Position numbers and translations under genes: made by a program. 64,000 nt of DNA from Acidaminobacter sp. JC074 (GTDB lineage Bacteria; Bacillota; Clostridia; Peptostreptococcales; Acidaminobacteraceae). Location of the stretch: NCBI RefSeq assembly GCF_022496765.1, contig NZ_VANV01000004.1, positions 124,001-188,000 of the forward strand. Direction: 5' to 3'. Each line of letters starts with the position of its first letter. Positions within the stretch are counted from its first letter, which is position 1. Shown here piece after piece: positions 7,762 through 16,306 of the stretch. The notes beneath the pieces are model-generated. The model worked only from the letters and a program-made list of their open reading frames with translations. It was not told the origin of the DNA and did no database searches.

Positions 7762-9426
7762 ATGAAAAGTATCAAATCAAAATTATTACTAGTTTTCATA
7801 CTCATATTTATTCCATTTGTTGTTGTAGTTGTTACTGCATTTGCAACCTTCAACAGTATGAGTGATGATGGGGTTGCAATTAACCTATCCGGTAGTCAAA
7901 GAATGAGAACCATGTTAATCAGTAACTATGCTGTTCAATTGTACAAGAGTGACGAAGAAATAACAGATTTATCGTATGCTAAAGAACTTCTGGAATCAGA
8001 ATTAGCCCAATATGATAAAATAACCAAAGCGCTTGTAGATGGAGATGAATCCTTAAACCTTGATGCTAACAGCGATGATGAAATTGTTAATATGATTCAC
8101 GATCTTGAAGACAAGCTTGGTCAATATACTGCATCAGCAAAGAAAGTACTCGATGGAAGTGCGACAAGTGAAGATCTTGCTTACATATCAGAAAATGCCA
8201 TGGTCTTAAAAAATGGCATGAACAATGTTGTTGTTATGTATCAAAGCAATTACGATCAAAAAATTAAGGTCTTTGAAACTGAATTGATTATCTTATCTAT
8301 TTTTGGTGTTGTTATGTTAATCTTTGGCTACATAAACGGCAACAGAATCATTGTTAAGCCCATTAAGAAGGTCAACTCTAAATTAGAAGAAATAGCAAAT
8401 GGAGAAGGTGATCTTAGACATGTCTTAGAAGTTACCAGCAAGGATGAAATTGGTGAGCTATCTAACAATTTCAATCTCTTTATAAGCACCATTAGAGATA
8501 TGGTTGCTGAGATATCTGCATCAAGTGAAAACTTAGAAGTTGTATGTGATTCACTAGAAACCATTACCAGTGAAGTCGCTATATCATCGGATAAACTTTC
8601 AACCATTACATCGGAAATAGCAGATGGTGCAACCGACCAGGCTTCTGTCGTTATGACCACTGCAGAAAACTTATCTGAACTTGGTGAAGAGATAGACAAC
8701 ATCAATGATATTTCAAGCGTTATGAAAAATTCTTCTATTGAAATTAAAGATATTAATAAAATCAGTAAAAATTCTATGATTAGTTTGAGTGATAGCAATA
8801 ATGAAAACATTGAAGCTTCAAATGAAATTAATGCGGCAGTTAATGTACTTTATAATAAGATTATGCAAATTTCTGAGATAACAGAAGTCATTAATGGCAT
8901 CTCAAGTCAAACCAATTTATTGGCCTTAAATGCGGCCATAGAAGCGGCTAGGGCTGGAGAACATGGTAGAGGATTTGCAGTGGTTGCCAATGAAGTTAGC
9001 AAACTTGCCGAAGAATCCAATAATTCTACAGTCGAGATTTCTAATATTGTAACAGAAATTCAAGCACAAGTAGATGCAACAAAATCTCTTATGGAAAAAG
9101 TCTTAAAGATTTCAGAAAATCAATCTGAAGCAGTTAACCAGTCTAAAGATGATTTTGACAATGTATCTGGTTCTTTAGATCAAATGATTGACAGAATAGA
9201 TGATGTGAGTATGAGAATTACAACAGTGGATGAAAAGAAAAACAACATTCTTGAATCCATCCAAAACATCGCGTCTGTATCTGAGGAAACTGCTGCTTCT
9301 ACTGAGGAGGTTGCTGCATTTGCAGATGAGTTCCAGGCTAGTGTTCATGATATAACCGAAAATGCTGTGAGTCTTAGAAAATCAAGCAAGAACTTATCTG
9401 AAATGATTGAGAAGTTTAAATACTAA
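7762..9426 (+). CDS. Methyl-accepting chemotaxis protein with PilJ-type sensor
   Basis: 554 residues. Membrane segment at ~8-27, extracellular sensor to ~173 with NLSGSQRMR (41-49) as in type-IV-pilus/PilJ-like sensor domains, second membrane segment ~174-191, HAMP ~193-245, and a long cytoplasmic coiled coil. The conserved signalling tip is at ~380-420 ([29 protein letters not shown]). It would transmit a ligand signal to CheA/CheW, none of which is in the window. The sensor type suggests nitrate-like or small-molecule sensing, but the location inside a pectin locus leaves attraction to pectin products possible (inference). Monocistronic, with a terminator directly after. Confidence 0.93.
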   Translation: MKSIKSKLLLVFILIFIPFVVVVVTAFATFNSMSDDGVAINLSGSQRMRTMLISNYAVQLYKSDEEITDLSYAKELLESELAQYDKITKALVDGDESLNLDANSDDEIVNMIHDLEDKLGQYTASAKKVLDGSATSEDLAYISENAMVLKNGMNNVVVMYQSNYDQKIKVFETELIILSIFGVVMLIFGYINGNRIIVKPIKKVNSKLEEIANGEGDLRHVLEVTSKDEIGELSNNFNLFISTIRDMVAEISASSENLEVVCDSLETITSEVAISSDKLSTITSEIADGATDQASVVMTTAENLSELGEEIDNINDISSVMKNSSIEIKDINKISKNSMISLSDSNNENIEASNEINAAVNVLYNKIMQISEITEVINGISSQTNLLALNAAIEAARAGEHGRGFAVVANEVSKLAEESNNSTVEISNIVTEIQAQVDATKSLMEKVLKISENQSEAVNQSKDDFDNVSGSLDQMIDRIDDVSMRITTVDEKKNNILESIQNIASVSEETAASTEEVAAFADEFQASVHDITENAVSLRKSSKNLSEMIEKFKY

Positions 9427-9430
9427 TATT

Positions 9431-9457
9431 AAAGGAGCTGCAAATTGCAGCTCCTTT
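9431..9457. terminator. Bidirectional terminator between chemoreceptor and AraC gene
   Basis: Perfect 11-bp stem AAAGGAGCTGC (9431-9441) / GCAGCTCCTTT (9447-9457) with a 5-nt loop and T/A tracts on either side. It fills the 31-bp gap between the convergent genes. Confidence 0.88.
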
Positions 9458-10345
9458 TCATATCTTATTGAATTTTCTATAATCTCTAGGTGAACAGTGG
9501 GCTATTTTATTAAAGACCCGATTAAATTGAGACAGAGAACCAAAACCACATATTTCAACAATCTCAATGACCTTTAAATTGGTATCTAAAAGAAGTTCTT
9601 GAGCTTTTTTTACTCGCGTCTCTTGTATATAGTTGACCAGTGTAAACTTAGTAATAGATTTAAACTGTCTCGATAGATAATGAGGGCTGATATAGAATTT
9701 ATTGGCTAAGAAATCTAGTGACAAATCATCTTGAAAATTCGTATGAATGTATGATGTGATTTCATAAATCTTACTTTCGATAGATGATGTATAGGTTGGA
9801 TCTGCAAAATATCTATTGTCATTTCTTAAACGGTAAACAAGTTCTAAAAACCTGATAAGATAGGTTGTTAAAGCCAGATCTTTAGTGACATTTGAAGATT
9901 TTGAAATCTTATACATCTCATTGATGATGGAGATGATTTCTGTCATCTTGTCTTTGTCAAATCTATAAATGGGCTTTTCCGTATCGAAGAGTGTTTTAAA
10001 TTCATCGATAACATATGGGAAATGAACTTTTAAAAAGTCTATTGAAAAACTTAAAACAAGTCTTTTACAAGGTGTACCTTCATGATATTTTGTCTTATGA
10101 AGTCTAAAAGGTGTCAAAAATGCAAAATCATATTCTTTCATGTTGTAGACCTTACCTTCAAGGATATGTTCAGCATGACCTTCTAGTAAAAGGTAAACCT
10201 CAAAATAATGGTGAAAGTGTTGGAAGGGCATGTTTATCTGATAGTACCTTGTACCATAATCAAAGTGGATAAAAAGTGGATTTTTATCATTGTTGACATC
10301 GTATTCATAAGCCTCATCATATAAAACATTATGCTTCATTTTCAC
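9458..10345 (-). CDS. AraC-family transcriptional regulator
   Basis: 295 residues. N-terminal cupin (FHHYFEVYLLLEGHAEHILEGKVYN, ~42-68) and C-terminal double helix-turn-helix (LSLDFLANKFYISPHYLSRQFKSIT and VIEIVEICGFGSLSQFNRVF) ending PRDYRKF. Divergent from the TIM-barrel/812-residue/GH105/PHP operon at 10626, which is its likely target. An inverted repeat sits in front of it. The ligand is unknown. Confidence 0.87.
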   Translation of the reverse strand: MKMKHNVLYDEAYEYDVNNDKNPLFIHFDYGTRYYQINMPFQHFHHYFEVYLLLEGHAEHILEGKVYNMKEYDFAFLTPFRLHKTKYHEGTPCKRLVLSFSIDFLKVHFPYVIDEFKTLFDTEKPIYRFDKDKMTEIISIINEMYKISKSSNVTKDLALTTYLIRFLELVYRLRNDNRYFADPTYTSSIESKIYEITSYIHTNFQDDLSLDFLANKFYISPHYLSRQFKSITKFTLVNYIQETRVKKAQELLLDTNLKVIEIVEICGFGSLSQFNRVFNKIAHCSPRDYRKFNKI

Positions 10346-10364
10346 TCTCCTTTTATCGTTGTAA

Positions 10365-10386
10365 TTCTCATTTTACACAATGAGAA
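10365..10386. promoter_or_regulatory. Inverted repeat, candidate operator
   Basis: Perfect 8-bp inverted repeat TTCTCATT (10365-10372) / AATGAGAA (10379-10386) with a 6-nt spacer, 20 bp before the AraC start codon. Its position suits autoregulation or divergent control. A single ATGCAATG half-site follows at about 10393-10400. Confidence 0.4.
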
Positions 10387-10428
10387 CAAAAAATGCAATG
10401 TTTTTATCCTTACTAAGCTTATAACGAG

Positions 10429-10457
10429 TTGTTATTGTCATTAGAAATGACTAATAT
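10429..10457 (+). promoter_or_regulatory. Sigma-A-type promoter for the RNA leader
   Basis: TTGTTA (10429-10434), 17-bp spacer, TAATAT (10452-10457); each hexamer matches consensus at four of six positions. The start point would be near 10463-10466, exactly where the first leader hairpin begins. Confidence 0.5.
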
Positions 10458-10461
10458 ATTA

Positions 10462-10610
10462 AGTAAGTCACACATAAGAACTCCTCATATCAATGTGTGA
10501 CTTTGATTTCAAACCTTCGGAAAAGGTTTTCAGTGTCTCCCTCGACACAATGAAATCATATCCTTGTGGATGACGACTGTCCCCCAGCTCTATTCCACAA
10601 GCATTTTTTT
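10462..10610 (+). ncRNA. Structured leader RNA / attenuator candidate with C-rich loops
   Basis: About 145 nt of dense secondary structure. P1 is a perfect 11-bp hairpin (10465-10475 with 10493-10503). P2 is an 8-bp stem TGATTTCA (10504-10511) / TGAAATCA (10551-10558) enclosing two hairpins: AACCTT/AAGGTT (10512-10517, 10523-10528) and GTGTC/GACAC (10533-10537, 10544-10548). P5 is a terminator stem CTTGTGGA (10563-10570) / TCCACAAG (10594-10601) followed by CATTTTTTT. Three unpaired loops are C-rich: ACTCCTC (P1), TCCCTC (inner hairpin) and GTCCCCC (terminator loop). The terminator ends only 15 nt before the ATG of the next gene, so read-through control is likely. I do not recognise a known riboswitch class. 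Confidence 0.6.
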
Positions 10611-10625
10611 AGAAAGTGAGATAAG

Positions 10626-11444
10626 ATGAATCCTTTAGGAATAAGATCCCATGATTTTGGAAAACTAAATTACAATGACATGAAAAAAGCTTATTTAGAC
10701 AATGGCTTAAATGCCATGCATCTGGCGCTACACAAGGCATTTGATACAATGGATGATGTTCATGATAAGCTTGATATCAGTGAACTTGTAAAGATTAGAG
10801 ATACTTTTTCAGATTTACATGTATCGGTTTTAGGCTGTTATCTGAACTTCACAGGTCCTGATCTTATGTTGGCCAAAAGAAATATGCTGACATTTAAACG
10901 ACAGATTGCCTATGCAAAAGCCATTGATGCAAAGACAATCGGTACAGAAACTGGTTCTGTCATGAATGAATATGGGTATCATAAAGATAACCACACAGAA
11001 AAAGCTTATTACATGTTCTGTAGAAAATTAGAAGAACTTTTAATTGAAGCTGAAGACAAAGATGTATTTGTTGCTATTGAAGGGGTGTCTGATCACATCA
11101 TACATTCAAATCAAAAAATGCACAGGTTGTACAAGGATATGCAGTCAAAGCACTTAAAATTTATCTTTGATCATGTCAATATGCTGAATCTTGACAACTA
11201 CAAGAAGCAAGCGGATGTCATAGATGAAGCTTTTCAAATGTATGGTGACCATATAGCGGTGCTTCATATTAAGGATTTTAAGGTTCAAGATAAAATCATA
11301 GAAGTAGCCCATGGTACGGGTGATTATGACTTTGATTACTTGTCAAAACTCATAAAAAATCATGACTTAGACATTATCATTGAAAATGGTGATGTTCATA
11401 ATATAAATAAGGTCAAACAGTTAATAACAAGAGGAAGGGCATAA
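10626..11444 (+). CDS. Sugar phosphate isomerase/epimerase-like TIM-barrel protein
   Basis: 272 residues of the xylose-isomerase-like/AP-endonuclease-2 TIM barrel. Candidate metal ligands are Glu in FVAIEGVSDH (~145), Asp in FIFDHVNML (~182), His in VLHIKDF (~215) and Glu in IIIENG (~256). These enzymes interconvert keto-sugars or epimers with a divalent metal. First gene of a four-gene operon with an unknown 812-residue protein, GH105 and a PHP hydrolase, so it probably handles an unsaturated or unusual uronate released by them (inference). Ribosome binding site AGTGAG is weak and lies just after the leader terminator. Confidence 0.75.
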   Translation: MNPLGIRSHDFGKLNYNDMKKAYLDNGLNAMHLALHKAFDTMDDVHDKLDISELVKIRDTFSDLHVSVLGCYLNFTGPDLMLAKRNMLTFKRQIAYAKAIDAKTIGTETGSVMNEYGYHKDNHTEKAYYMFCRKLEELLIEAEDKDVFVAIEGVSDHIIHSNQKMHRLYKDMQSKHLKFIFDHVNMLNLDNYKKQADVIDEAFQMYGDHIAVLHIKDFKVQDKIIEVAHGTGDYDFDYLSKLIKNHDLDIIIENGDVHNINKVKQLITRGRA

Positions 11445-13882
11445 TGAATTATACTTATCCAATCAAGAAAAATGAAGCGGTTAACAGATGGTGGTTATCA
11501 GATACAAGAAGAGAGCCGTATAAGTCACCTTGTGAAACATTTGAACATCCCATTAACACAGGTGAACAGTATGTGCAAATTGTATATCCAGTAAGAAGAA
11601 ATTTCTTGGAAGAAAAGAAAATTGAAAAGGTAACAAAGGACCAGTTAGGACCTTATAACCATTTTTATTTTCCTTTTGAAAACAGTCGAGTAGAGTTTTC
11701 TGACTTTATTCATACACCCCACCATGTTTTCTTTAGCGGTAAAACATCGATTGTATCTGAAAAAGATATTGATGCAGATTTTAGATTGTTTACATGTGGT
11801 GGTGTTAAGTTATGGCTTAACGGAGAATTAGTAATTTCTTATGCACCTTATACAAGAAATAAACCTTCAAATACATCTGTTACATTACCATTAAAAGCAG
11901 GTGTAAATGAGATCTTGGTTTATTCAGAAGACTTGGCAGAAAGAGATGTAAACTTCTTCTTTGAACTGAGAAATGTAAGTGATGAAACATTTGAAGGTCA
12001 GCTTGAAATAAGTGATGACTGTGAAACAGTTTACGATATAGAAAACTTGATGAATTCATTTTACTATGAAGCGGACAATTATACAGAAGGCAACATCAAA
12101 CTTAAGTATGATCCCTCTACAATTGACCAGCCAGTTCAACTAAAAATTCAAGGTTTGGCATCTTATGAAGAAAAGTTGGATTTTGAGTTTGAAATTACAA
12201 AAGACAAGGATTGTGTTCTAATACCGACTGAAGTCTTAAAGGTTGGTACATTTGGTACAGATTTAATCATTGATTTGCATGACTTAAGGCTTAAAAAGAA
12301 ATTTGTAGTATCTTATTACAAAGATGACTTTTTAGTAGCTGAAGAGAGCATAGAAGCAAGAAAAAAACAGATCATAGAATTTTTAGCGAGAGAGTCTAAT
12401 GGTAATATCCAGGTTGCCTTGGCTCAATTGATTGTATACGGTGAATACAATGAAAAAGCAGATGAAAACTTAAATATGGTCTTAAAGAAAATTAAAGAAA
12501 AACATGATTGTGCAGACTTCCACATAGGCGGTTTGGCTCAGTTGATGAGAGATTATAAAGACTACTTGCCAAAAGAAAAAGCAGAAGAAGTGAAAAGAGA
12601 TGTCTTGAACTTCAGATATTGGTTAGATGAGCCAGGTGATGATGTTATGTGGTTCTTCTCGGAAAATCATGCCCTTAACTTCCATATTGGCCAGTACCTA
12701 TTTGGTCATATGTATCAAGATGAAATCTTTACAGTGAGTGGCAAAACAGGATTAGAACAATATGAAATCGGTAAAGAGCGTTTGATTGAATGGTTTGAAC
12801 ATTTCTTAAAGTATGGTTTAGGTGAGTGGAATTCAGCCACATACCTGCCAATTGATTTGATCGGTTTCTTTGCCTTATTTGATATGGCGCCAGACCAAGA
12901 GATTGTTGAGTATGCAGGACGTGCACTTGATTTTTCATTTGAATTAATGGCAACTTATAACTTCCATGGTGTTATGAATGCTTCTTATGGAAGAATTTAT
13001 GAAGGTAACTTAAAAGGTAGACATACTTCTGGACCTACGGTACTTGAGTGGGTAACATCAGGTAAGGGATTTGTGAACTTCCATAGTCACTCTACCATTG
13101 CCTATGCCATGAGTTCTTATATACCACCTAATTATTACGACAGGTTAAAACTTTCAAGTGGCCAGGCCAATGAAATTATTCATACCCAAGGTGTGAGAGA
13201 GGCTAAGATTTATACTTATGCAACAGATGATTTTTCTATGTCTTCTACTCAGGGCTTCCATGCCTTCGAAGACGGTCATCAGCAGCATATGATGAACATA
13301 GCCATGTCTGATAGAAATGCCTTGTTCTTTATCAATCATCCAGGTGAGAAACCACCGAGTGGTCATGGTAGACCGTCTTATATAGCTGGTAATGGTTCTT
13401 TCCCTCTAATCAGACAATATAAGAACAGCATGATGATGATTTATGATATTGATGACAAGCACTTGATGCATTATGTACATGGATTTTTAACACCAGAAAA
13501 GTACGACGTTATAGAAATTGATGGCAATGAAATGTTCATCAGATGTAAAGACACTTATCTATATGTAAAATCATCTAAGAACTTAGAATATGTAGAATAC
13601 GGGCCAACAGCTTTTAAGGAAGTTATCTTAAGAGGACTAAACCACGGTATTTATATCAAGGTAGGTTCTATGGATATTTATGAGTCTTATGAGCAGTTTA
13701 AGGCAATTTTAAAAGGTACGGTTATGTGTTTTGATTTGAATCATAAACTGACTGTACATGACCCTGATGTGGGCATATTAGAGATTGACGGTAAAGATAA
13801 GTTTACTTGCCAAGGTCAATCTGTGATTCAAGGCATTAATTATGACATTAAAATAAATAAAGATGTAATTAGGAGTTTGTAG
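11444..13882 (+). CDS. Large uncharacterised protein of a pectin-related operon
   Basis: 812 residues, no signal peptide; start ATG overlaps the previous stop by one base (TAATG). I do not recognise a family. The first ~330 residues are beta-rich and include a carbohydrate-binding-like stretch (RLFTCGGVKLWLNGELVIS, then LPLKAGVNEILVYSED, ~119-170). Residues ~370-640 are helix-rich with aromatic and histidine motifs (ENHALNFHIGQYLFG, HTSGPTVLEWVTSG, NFHSHSTIAYAMSSY), suggestive of an alpha/alpha toroid, and ~650-812 are beta-rich again. That order resembles large polysaccharide lyases or hydrolases. With GH105 directly after it, an intracellular oligosaccharide-cleaving role is plausible, but this is inference only. 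Confidence 0.8.
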   Translation: MNYTYPIKKNEAVNRWWLSDTRREPYKSPCETFEHPINTGEQYVQIVYPVRRNFLEEKKIEKVTKDQLGPYNHFYFPFENSRVEFSDFIHTPHHVFFSGKTSIVSEKDIDADFRLFTCGGVKLWLNGELVISYAPYTRNKPSNTSVTLPLKAGVNEILVYSEDLAERDVNFFFELRNVSDETFEGQLEISDDCETVYDIENLMNSFYYEADNYTEGNIKLKYDPSTIDQPVQLKIQGLASYEEKLDFEFEITKDKDCVLIPTEVLKVGTFGTDLIIDLHDLRLKKKFVVSYYKDDFLVAEESIEARKKQIIEFLARESNGNIQVALAQLIVYGEYNEKADENLNMVLKKIKEKHDCADFHIGGLAQLMRDYKDYLPKEKAEEVKRDVLNFRYWLDEPGDDVMWFFSENHALNFHIGQYLFGHMYQDEIFTVSGKTGLEQYEIGKERLIEWFEHFLKYGLGEWNSATYLPIDLIGFFALFDMAPDQEIVEYAGRALDFSFELMATYNFHGVMNASYGRIYEGNLKGRHTSGPTVLEWVTSGKGFVNFHSHSTIAYAMSSYIPPNYYDRLKLSSGQANEIIHTQGVREAKIYTYATDDFSMSSTQGFHAFEDGHQQHMMNIAMSDRNALFFINHPGEKPPSGHGRPSYIAGNGSFPLIRQYKNSMMMIYDIDDKHLMHYVHGFLTPEKYDVIEIDGNEMFIRCKDTYLYVKSSKNLEYVEYGPTAFKEVILRGLNHGIYIKVGSMDIYESYEQFKAILKGTVMCFDLNHKLTVHDPDVGILEIDGKDKFTCQGQSVIQGINYDIKINKDVIRSL

Positions 13883-14976
13883 TGAATAGAATAGATGAAA
13901 AAATAGTCCTTTTAAGTAAGGCATTTAAAACAGTACTTTATGAGGACGATGTAAGATTTTTAGAAGGTATGCAAAACAACAACCTAGCAGGTGATGATAT
14001 TTCAAAATACCGTTACTGGGAGTGGACACAAGGTGTTGGCTTATATGGCTTTTGGAAAATATTTGAGCATACAAAAGACAGAAGGTATTTAGAGACCTTA
14101 GAGCAGTATTATGAAGCTAGATTTGAAGAAGGACTACCTTCAAAGAACATCAATACAATGGCTCCTATGTTAACATTAGCTTATCTAGCAGAATATACTC
14201 AAAATGAAGTTTATCTAAAAGAGTGTTATGAATGGGCACACTGGATTATGAATGATTTGCCAAAGACAGAACAAGGTGGCTTTCAGCACATTACTTCTGA
14301 TACAGTAAACTTTGGTGAGTTATGGGATGATACACTTTTTATGACGGTACTCTTCTTAGCCAAAGTAGGCAAAATGACAGAAAACAAGGACTTTATTGAG
14401 GAAGCCAAGTATCAGTTTATGATTCATATTAAGTATCTAACAGATTCAAAAACTGGCCTTTGGTATCATGGTTGGACTTTTGATGGCCACCACAATTTTG
14501 CTGAAGCATTATGGGGCAGAGGCAATTGCTGGGTAACCATTGCCATTCCTGAGTTTGTAGAAATGATTGAATTAGAGCCATGTGTCAAAAGATTCTTAGT
14601 TGAAGCCTTAGAAGCTCAAGTGAAATCACTTGTTAAATATCAAAATGAAAACGGTATGTGGCATACACTGATCAATGATTCTAATTCTTACGTTGAATCA
14701 AGTGCCACTTCTGGTTTTGGCTATGGCATTTTAAAGGCAACACGTATGGGTTTAATTGATAAGGCCTATATGAAGGCAGCTGAAAAAGCGATTAAGCCTA
14801 TGATGGACAATGTCAACGACCAAGGTGTTGTTGATCAAGTATCTTATGGTACTGCCATGGGAAGAGATGGCTTGGACTTTTATAGAAATATTCCAATTGA
14901 GCCGATGCCATATGGACAAGCTCTGGCCTTACTCTTTTTAAATGAAGCGAAGGTGTCTGGTGCAAAAATTATATAA
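13882..14976 (+). CDS. GH105 unsaturated rhamnogalacturonyl/glucuronyl hydrolase
   Basis: 364 residues starting at GTG 13882, which overlaps the previous TAG by one base and sits behind AGGAG (13871-13875). The (alpha/alpha)6 barrel signature is clear: YRYWEWTQGVGLYGFWKI (44-61), GGFQH, LWDDTLFM (147-154, with the Asp149/Asp150 pair at the place of the catalytic aspartate of YteR), and AEALWGRGNCWV. It hydrates the double bond of 4-deoxy-hex-4-enuronic acid at the non-reducing end of pectin oligomers, releasing the 5-keto-4-deoxyuronate that KduI consumes. No signal peptide, so it acts on imported oligomers. Length is normal for GH105. Confidence 0.92.
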   Translation: MNRIDEKIVLLSKAFKTVLYEDDVRFLEGMQNNNLAGDDISKYRYWEWTQGVGLYGFWKIFEHTKDRRYLETLEQYYEARFEEGLPSKNINTMAPMLTLAYLAEYTQNEVYLKECYEWAHWIMNDLPKTEQGGFQHITSDTVNFGELWDDTLFMTVLFLAKVGKMTENKDFIEEAKYQFMIHIKYLTDSKTGLWYHGWTFDGHHNFAEALWGRGNCWVTIAIPEFVEMIELEPCVKRFLVEALEAQVKSLVKYQNENGMWHTLINDSNSYVESSATSGFGYGILKATRMGLIDKAYMKAAEKAIKPMMDNVNDQGVVDQVSYGTAMGRDGLDFYRNIPIEPMPYGQALALLFLNEAKVSGAKII

Positions 14977-16189
14977 GAATGTTAGAAAAGAAGACTTACA
15001 TGAATGGTTTGATTTAGAGTTTACTGTACCACAAGGTACAGTAGAACTCGAACTCAGGGTAAAATGCCCTGGAAAAGTTCATCTTATGTTGTATGGGCCG
15101 GATGCTTATAGAGGCATGTTAGACAAAGATAAAGATAAAATAATCATCAAAGAAGACTTTGCATCTAAAGGCTTTTTATCTGGGCTTATCCCAGGTTTAT
15201 GGAAAATTAAAGTAGAAATCCTGGATGTACCGCATGAAATGACACTTGAGATAGGACTTGAGACAAAAAATGCACATAAAAGATGGTATGCCGGTGATTT
15301 TCATACACATTCTGTTCATAGTGATGGCAAACACCTGGTTTCAGACATGGTTACAATTGCCAAGGCATATGGTCTAGATTTTTTTGCACTGACAGATCAC
15401 AATTCATATGCTCAGAATGAAGAAGTAGCTGAAGACTTTGTGATATTGCCGGGACTTGAACTGACAACTCCAAAAGGACATTCTAATTTTGTTGGTATCA
15501 AGCGACCGTTCGAGTCATTTGATTACAGAACAAAAGAATCACTTTATAAGATGTTTGATCAAGGTATGGATGCCGGATGCTTTATATCTGTCAATCATCC
15601 TTTTGTCGGCGATGTCTGGAAGTGGGGCTTTGATATGAAGTTTCATGCCATTGAGTTATGGAATGGTACCCCTTTAAGTAGAAATCAAGGTGCCCTTGAC
15701 TGGTGGCAAGAAGAGCTTTCAAGAGGCTGCAAAGTTCTTGCAACAGGCGGATCAGACGTACATGTCCATGATTTGTCGGGTCGATGTTTCGGCAGAGGCA
15801 GGACTTTGGTGCTTGCAGATTCTCTGTCTAGAAAACACCTGCTTGAAGGTTTGCACAGGGGCAATATTTCTGTAGCTACTTGTGAAAAAAGTGGTTTTGT
15901 GGACCTAAAAATAGGTGATACCAGAGTTGGTGAGACTTATTATTTAAAGAACGAAAAACAGTTGAAACTCGATATTGATCTTTTAATGGATGAACCATCT
16001 GAGTTAAAATTATATACCAATGAAGGCCTTGTTGCATCTTATAACTTAGATGGTCATGAGCTTTCTAAAAACCTTTTAATACCAGTAGGTCATAAGTTTT
16101 ATCGACTGGAATTATGGGGTAGAAATAATACACACGCATTTTTTACAAATCCCATCTATATTGAGAGACAAAAAATGCACACAATTTAG
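14960..16189 (+). CDS. CehA/McbA-like PHP-domain metallohydrolase
   Basis: About 409 residues if GTG 14960 is used; it has AAGG/AGGTG spacing just upstream, whereas ATG 14942 lacks a ribosome binding site. Either way it overlaps the GH105 end. Residues 1-108 form a beta-sandwich-like domain. The PHP domain follows with DFHTHSVHSDG (113-123; His115, His117), LTDHNS (145-149), a VNHPF motif and GGSDVH. CehA-type proteins include phosphodiesterases and ester hydrolases. Their presence in pectin operons suggests removal of an ester or other substituent, but the substrate is unknown. Last gene of the operon. Confidence 0.8.
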   Translation: MQKLYKNVRKEDLHEWFDLEFTVPQGTVELELRVKCPGKVHLMLYGPDAYRGMLDKDKDKIIIKEDFASKGFLSGLIPGLWKIKVEILDVPHEMTLEIGLETKNAHKRWYAGDFHTHSVHSDGKHLVSDMVTIAKAYGLDFFALTDHNSYAQNEEVAEDFVILPGLELTTPKGHSNFVGIKRPFESFDYRTKESLYKMFDQGMDAGCFISVNHPFVGDVWKWGFDMKFHAIELWNGTPLSRNQGALDWWQEELSRGCKVLATGGSDVHVHDLSGRCFGRGRTLVLADSLSRKHLLEGLHRGNISVATCEKSGFVDLKIGDTRVGETYYLKNEKQLKLDIDLLMDEPSELKLYTNEGLVASYNLDGHELSKNLLIPVGHKFYRLELWGRNNTHAFFTNPIYIERQKMHTI

Positions 16190-16216
16190 AATTTACACGC
16201 AATTACCGAGTGGAAA

Positions 16217-16246
16217 TTGTTTGTAACAATACGTTAACATTATAGT
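16217..16246 (+). promoter_or_regulatory. Promoter of the importer operon
   Basis: TTGTTT (16217-16222), 18-bp spacer, TATAGT (16241-16246, five of six to consensus). The predicted start near 16252 puts the cre site just downstream of it. Confidence 0.5.
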
Positions 16247-16254
16247 GTACTCAA

Positions 16255-16268
16255 AGAAAACGCTTTCA
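16255..16268 (+). promoter_or_regulatory. Catabolite response element (CcpA cre)
   Basis: AGAAAACGCTTTCA matches the cre consensus TGAAARCGYTTWCA at 13 of 14 positions. It lies a few bases after the predicted transcription start, the position at which CcpA blocks transcription. The HAD-ABC importer operon should therefore be shut down by preferred sugars. Confidence 0.7.
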
Positions 16269-16306
16269 GTACATAGTTTTGCGCATAAACTATTTAGGAG
16301 GGAAAC

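Noticed and set aside
8328..8810. 160-codon open frame on the minus strand inside the chemoreceptor gene
   Set aside because: Antisense shadow of a clear MCP; Ser/Leu-rich low-complexity translation and no ribosome binding site.
10571..10593. Promoter for the 10626 operon inside the leader (TTGTGG...TCTATT)
   Set aside because: Spacing is about 19-20 bp and the -10 hexamer is poor, so transcription from the promoter at 10429-10457 through the leader is more likely.
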